Source of the DNA: Sedimentisphaerales bacterium | GTDB taxonomy: Bacteria > Planctomycetota > Phycisphaerae > Sedimentisphaerales > SM23-30 | DNA length: 6,699 bases | Assembly: GCA_030634605.1 (NCBI GenBank) | Contig: DAOWAK010000068.1 | Location: forward strand, 1-6,699 | Reading direction: 5' to 3' | Part shown: piece by piece, positions 4,408 to 6,699 of the stretch | Layout of the letters: each line of letters opens with the position of its first letter | Position numbering within the stretch: position 1 is the stretch's first letter | Notes under the pieces: model-generated | The model's database searches: none | Seen by the model: only the letters and a program-made list of their open reading frames with translations | Told to the model about the DNA's origin: nothing | Translations under genes and position numbers: made by a program

Positions 4408-5511
4408 ATGAGTAAGAATATTTTACTGGCTGGTTTGTTGTTATTTTCTGTTTTGGGCTGCGTTGCTTACCAGGAACATCCTCGAAAGTCTGTGATTATT
4501 AAGAAGGCGCCGACTGAGCCCGAAATTGACCAGGTTACCTCTGCAACGAAATACAACTACGAGCACAAGGTGCTGGCGGATGCCAAGAAAAAAAATCCAT
4601 CCATGAGCGGACGGATTCTGAAACGACGAATCGCGGTAGCTCGTTTTGGCGATTTGTTGGTGCCAGCGGGAAGCACATTCGATGAAATAGCGACGGTAGG
4701 TGTTTCTGCTCAGGAAAAAACTTCGATTGAAGCCCAGGAGAACAAATTAGTGCTGGAGCACAGCGCCAACGCGGACCTTGGATTTGAGACCGAACCCTGC
4801 CCGGGTTTTACCGGATTGTTGATAGATAAGTTAATGCAAAACGACAGATTTATAGTTGTGGAGCGCAAAGAAATCAACAAGTTGTTGCGTGAGCAGGATT
4901 TTGGCAGGAATGGCCGGGTATTACCTCAGACGGCGGCTAAGTTACGCAGGATACGCGGCGTAGAACTGATGATCACTGGTGAAGTGGCCCAGTTGAAACC
5001 AGCGGGCAACGATGATGCCGATCACCAGAGCATCGTGGCTTTTTTGCGAATATACGATGTGGAAACCGGAGAAATTATCGCTTCTAAGGGCGTGAAAGCC
5101 GGTAGTGTTTTGGAGGCGGTTGAGCAGGCTGCGGAACAAATATCTGAGGGGATTGAGGATAAAGCCTGGTCGATTAAGATCAGCGAAGTGCGTGGGGGTG
5201 ATGTGGTGATTCTCAACGCCGGCAGAAACGATGGCGTACATAAATATGATCGGTTTGAAATTATATCGCTGGGCGGTGAGATAGTTGATCCCGATGAGGG
5301 GACGCTTCTGGATGAAGAAAAAACTCGACAAGGAGTAATTGAGATATTTGAAGTCCATCCGCGTTATTCCAAGGGGCAAATGCTTATCAGGCGAGAGGGC
5401 GGCCGATTCAAAAGGGGCGACCTGGCTCATTATATAACCGGTCCTTATGGAGACGATTACACCGATTATATCGAAAGGTTAGATGATCCCGATTTCGATT
5501 ACGAACAGTAA
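4408..5511 (+). CDS. CsgG-family lipoprotein with a FlgT-C-like C-terminal domain
   Basis: The 367-residue product begins 2 bp after the YcfL-like stop; the nearest ribosome site is AAAGG (4393-4397) inside the upstream gene. Signal peptide residues 1-17 end in lipobox V15-L16-G17-Cys18. A CsgG-like domain spans about 73-248: RRIAVARFGD (73-82), GFTGLLIDKLMQNDRFIVVE (133-152), RKEINKLLREQDF (153-165), AAKLRRIRGVELMITGEV (176-193), and LRIYDVETGEIIAS (213-226). A second domain (about 254-342) with WSIKISEVRGGDVVILNAGR, GVHKYDRFEII and KGQMLIRREGGRFKRGD resembles the FlgT C-terminal domain. The protein ends in an acidic tail (about 349-366). CsgG forms the outer-membrane curli pore; no other curli genes are here, so a pore role should not be assumed. 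An outer-membrane periplasmic scaffold is equally plausible. Confidence 0.85.
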   Translation: MSKNILLAGLLLFSVLGCVAYQEHPRKSVIIKKAPTEPEIDQVTSATKYNYEHKVLADAKKKNPSMSGRILKRRIAVARFGDLLVPAGSTFDEIATVGVSAQEKTSIEAQENKLVLEHSANADLGFETEPCPGFTGLLIDKLMQNDRFIVVERKEINKLLREQDFGRNGRVLPQTAAKLRRIRGVELMITGEVAQLKPAGNDDADHQSIVAFLRIYDVETGEIIASKGVKAGSVLEAVEQAAEQISEGIEDKAWSIKISEVRGGDVVILNAGRNDGVHKYDRFEIISLGGEIVDPDEGTLLDEEKTRQGVIEIFEVHPRYSKGQMLIRREGGRFKRGDLAHYITGPYGDDYTDYIERLDDPDFDYEQ

Positions 5512-5517
5512 AATCGG
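5489..5517 (+). terminator. Weak hairpin overlapping the end of the CsgG-like gene
   Basis: CCGATTT (5489-5495) pairs with AAATCGG (5511-5517) across the stop codon; an alternative inner hairpin is TTCG-ATTA-CGAA (5494-5505). There is no U-tract downstream (the sequence continues TATAATTGTATG), so it is at best a poor terminator. Confidence 0.25.
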
Positions 5518-5540
5518 TATAATTGTATGTTAGAATTATA
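5518..5540. promoter_or_regulatory. AT-rich inverted repeat with a -10-like box, upstream of the comM-type gene
   Basis: TATAATT (5518-5524) and AATTATA (5534-5540) are perfect inverted arms around 9 nt. The left arm contains TATAAT (5518-5523), a consensus -10 hexamer, and a second -10-like TATAGT follows at 5537-5542. No good -35 lies 16-18 bp upstream. It could be a promoter with an overlapping operator for the next gene, or a chance AT-rich palindrome. Confidence 0.35.
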
Positions 5541-5586
5541 GTTATCGAATGAGCAACATGGCATTCTCGTTTGTGATCGGTAAAAT

Positions 5587-6699
5587 ATGCTGGCACGGGT
5601 ACACAGTTCGGCGATTGTGGGTATTGACGCGGCGGCTTGTGAGGTTGAGGTTGACGTGGGCAGTGGGGGGTTTGAGAAGAGTACGATAGTGGGGCTGCCG
5701 GACGCGGCGGTGAAGGAGAGTACCGATCGGGTCAGAAGCGCGGTGGTCAACTGCGGTTATCCTTATCCGCGGACGGCGAGTGTGATTAATCTGGCGCCGG
5801 CGGACATCAAGAAGGAGGGGCCCAGTTTTGATTTGCCGATTGCGTTGGGGATGATCATGGGCCAGGGGGTGATTCGCAGTGAGAAAGTTGCCGATTGTGT
5901 GGTGGTGGGTGAGTTGGCGCTGGACGGTCGGGTTCGGTCGGTCAGAGGGGTGTTGGCGACGACGTTGATGGCGCGGGATAAAAATTTTAAGACGGTGCTG
6001 GTGCCGGCGGAGAATGCGACCGAAGCGGCAGTGGTGCAGGATGTGGAAGTGATTCCGGTGGCGTCGTTGACGGAAGCGATTGGGTATTTGACGGGGCAGT
6101 TGCCGTTGGAAGCGACTTGCGTGGATATGGACACGGTTTTCGATCAGGCGTCTAAATATGAGGTGGATTTTTCGGATGTGAAAGGTCAGGAAAATGTCAA
6201 GCGGGCGCTAACGATAGCGGCGGCGGGCAATCACAATATGTTGATGATCGGGCCGCCGGGGACGGGTAAGACGATGTTGACGAAACGGCTGCCGACGATT
6301 ATGCCGCCGTTGTCGCTGGAAGAATCGCTGGAGACGACGCAGATACATTCGGCGATGGGGCTGCTGGGCCGGAATCAGGCGCTGTTGGCGACGCGGCCGG
6401 TGCGGAGTCCGCATCATTCGGCGAGTGGGCCGTCGCTGGTAGGGGGCGGGACGGTGCCGCGGCCGGGGGAGTTGTCGCTGGCGCATAACGGGTTGTTGTT
6501 TCTGGATGAGTTCCCGGAATTTACGCGGAATGTGCTGGAGACGATCCGGCAGCCGCTGGAAGATGGGACGGTGACGATTTCGCGGGCGGCGGGGACGATG
6601 ACGTTTCCGGCTAACATTATGCTGGTGGCAGCGATGAATCCGTGTCCCTGTGGCTATTTGTGCGACCCCAAACGAAACTGTAGGTGTACTCCTAATCAA
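5587..6699 (+). CDS. comM: ComM/YifB-type Mg-chelatase-like AAA+ ATPase (3' end outside the window)
   Basis: The frame begins at ATG 5587, just after an in-frame TAA (5581-5583), and stays open to the window end (371 residues of a usual ~500). The start has no clear Shine-Dalgarno. The N-terminal ChlI/Lon-protease-like domain shows VGLPDAAVKES (35-45), then NLAPADIKKEGPSFDLPIALG (68-88), the most diagnostic family block. The Mg-chelatase-type AAA+ domain follows: DVKGQENVKRAL (about 198-209), Walker A GPPGTGKT (222-229), RSPHHSASGPSLVGGG (about 273-288), Walker B LLFLDEFPEF (303-312, Asp307-Glu308), and NPCPCGY (351-357) with further cysteines at 359, 365 and 367. In naturally transformable bacteria ComM is a helicase promoting branch migration during DNA integration; many non-competent bacteria also carry it. 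No competence genes are visible here. The gene looks intact as far as it is seen. Confidence 0.95.
   Translation, partial: MLARVHSSAIVGIDAAACEVEVDVGSGGFEKSTIVGLPDAAVKESTDRVRSAVVNCGYPYPRTASVINLAPADIKKEGPSFDLPIALGMIMGQGVIRSEKVADCVVVGELALDGRVRSVRGVLATTLMARDKNFKTVLVPAENATEAAVVQDVEVIPVASLTEAIGYLTGQLPLEATCVDMDTVFDQASKYEVDFSDVKGQENVKRALTIAAAGNHNMLMIGPPGTGKTMLTKRLPTIMPPLSLEESLETTQIHSAMGLLGRNQALLATRPVRSPHHSASGPSLVGGGTVPRPGELSLAHNGLLFLDEFPEFTRNVLETIRQPLEDGTVTISRAAGTMTFPANIMLVAAMNPCPCGYLCDPKRNCRCTPNQ

Noticed and set aside
4408..5511. Calling the CsgG-like gene csgG, a curli secretion channel
   Set aside because: No curli subunit or accessory gene is present and the C-terminal domain differs from CsgG; only the family-level call is supported.
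6208..6699. 163-codon minus-strand open frame rich in Arg and Pro
   Set aside because: It is the complement of the comM-type gene; its composition is what GC-rich codons give when read backwards, and the plus-strand product has unmistakable Walker motifs.

Overview
The window most resembles a chromosomal segment of a Gram-negative-type bacterium, probably a planctomycete (Phycisphaerae-like). That placement is a guess from overall gene content and composition, not from a marker gene. All genes I can support lie on the + strand. Intact: rpe, lpoB-like, a COG3014-like gene, a Cys-rich lipoprotein gene, ycfL-like and a csgG-like gene. Partial: the 3' end of pgk at the left edge and the first ~371 codons of a comM/yifB-type AAA+ ATPase gene at the right edge.

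Region by region. 2-370 is the C-terminal third of phosphoglycerate kinase. 371-533 is intergenic and holds a degenerate 10-bp tandem repeat and two stacked hairpins that look like a pgk terminator. 534-1202 is ribulose-phosphate 3-epimerase, starting at a TTG behind a strong ribosome binding site. 1203-1389 is AT-rich and holds a good sigma70-type promoter (-10 TATAAT at 1319-1324). From 1390 to 5511 come five consecutive genes, every one encoding a protein with an N-terminal lipoprotein signal peptide and lipobox cysteine: LpoB-like, COG3014-like with TPR-like helices, an unrecognised cysteine-rich protein, YcfL/DUF1425-like, and CsgG-like with a FlgT-C-like tail. A terminator-like hairpin (3793-3814) and a long inverted repeat (3841-3936) split the set into a 3-gene and a 2-gene unit. 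5587 to the end is the ComM/YifB ATPase.

How the genes may work together. pgk and rpe are central carbon metabolism (glycolysis/Calvin and pentose phosphate) and look like ordinary neighbours. The five lipoproteins are the interesting part. LpoB, YcfL, COG3014 and CsgG families are all periplasm-facing lipoproteins; in E. coli ycfL and lpoB are adjacent, and LpoB activates the peptidoglycan synthase PBP1b. Their clustering with a CsgG/FlgT-C protein and a Cys-rich protein that I do not recognise suggests an envelope complex, perhaps anchored in the outer membrane. This is inference from family membership and proximity. The five genes look lower in G+C and richer in AT-ending codons than pgk, rpe and comM around them.
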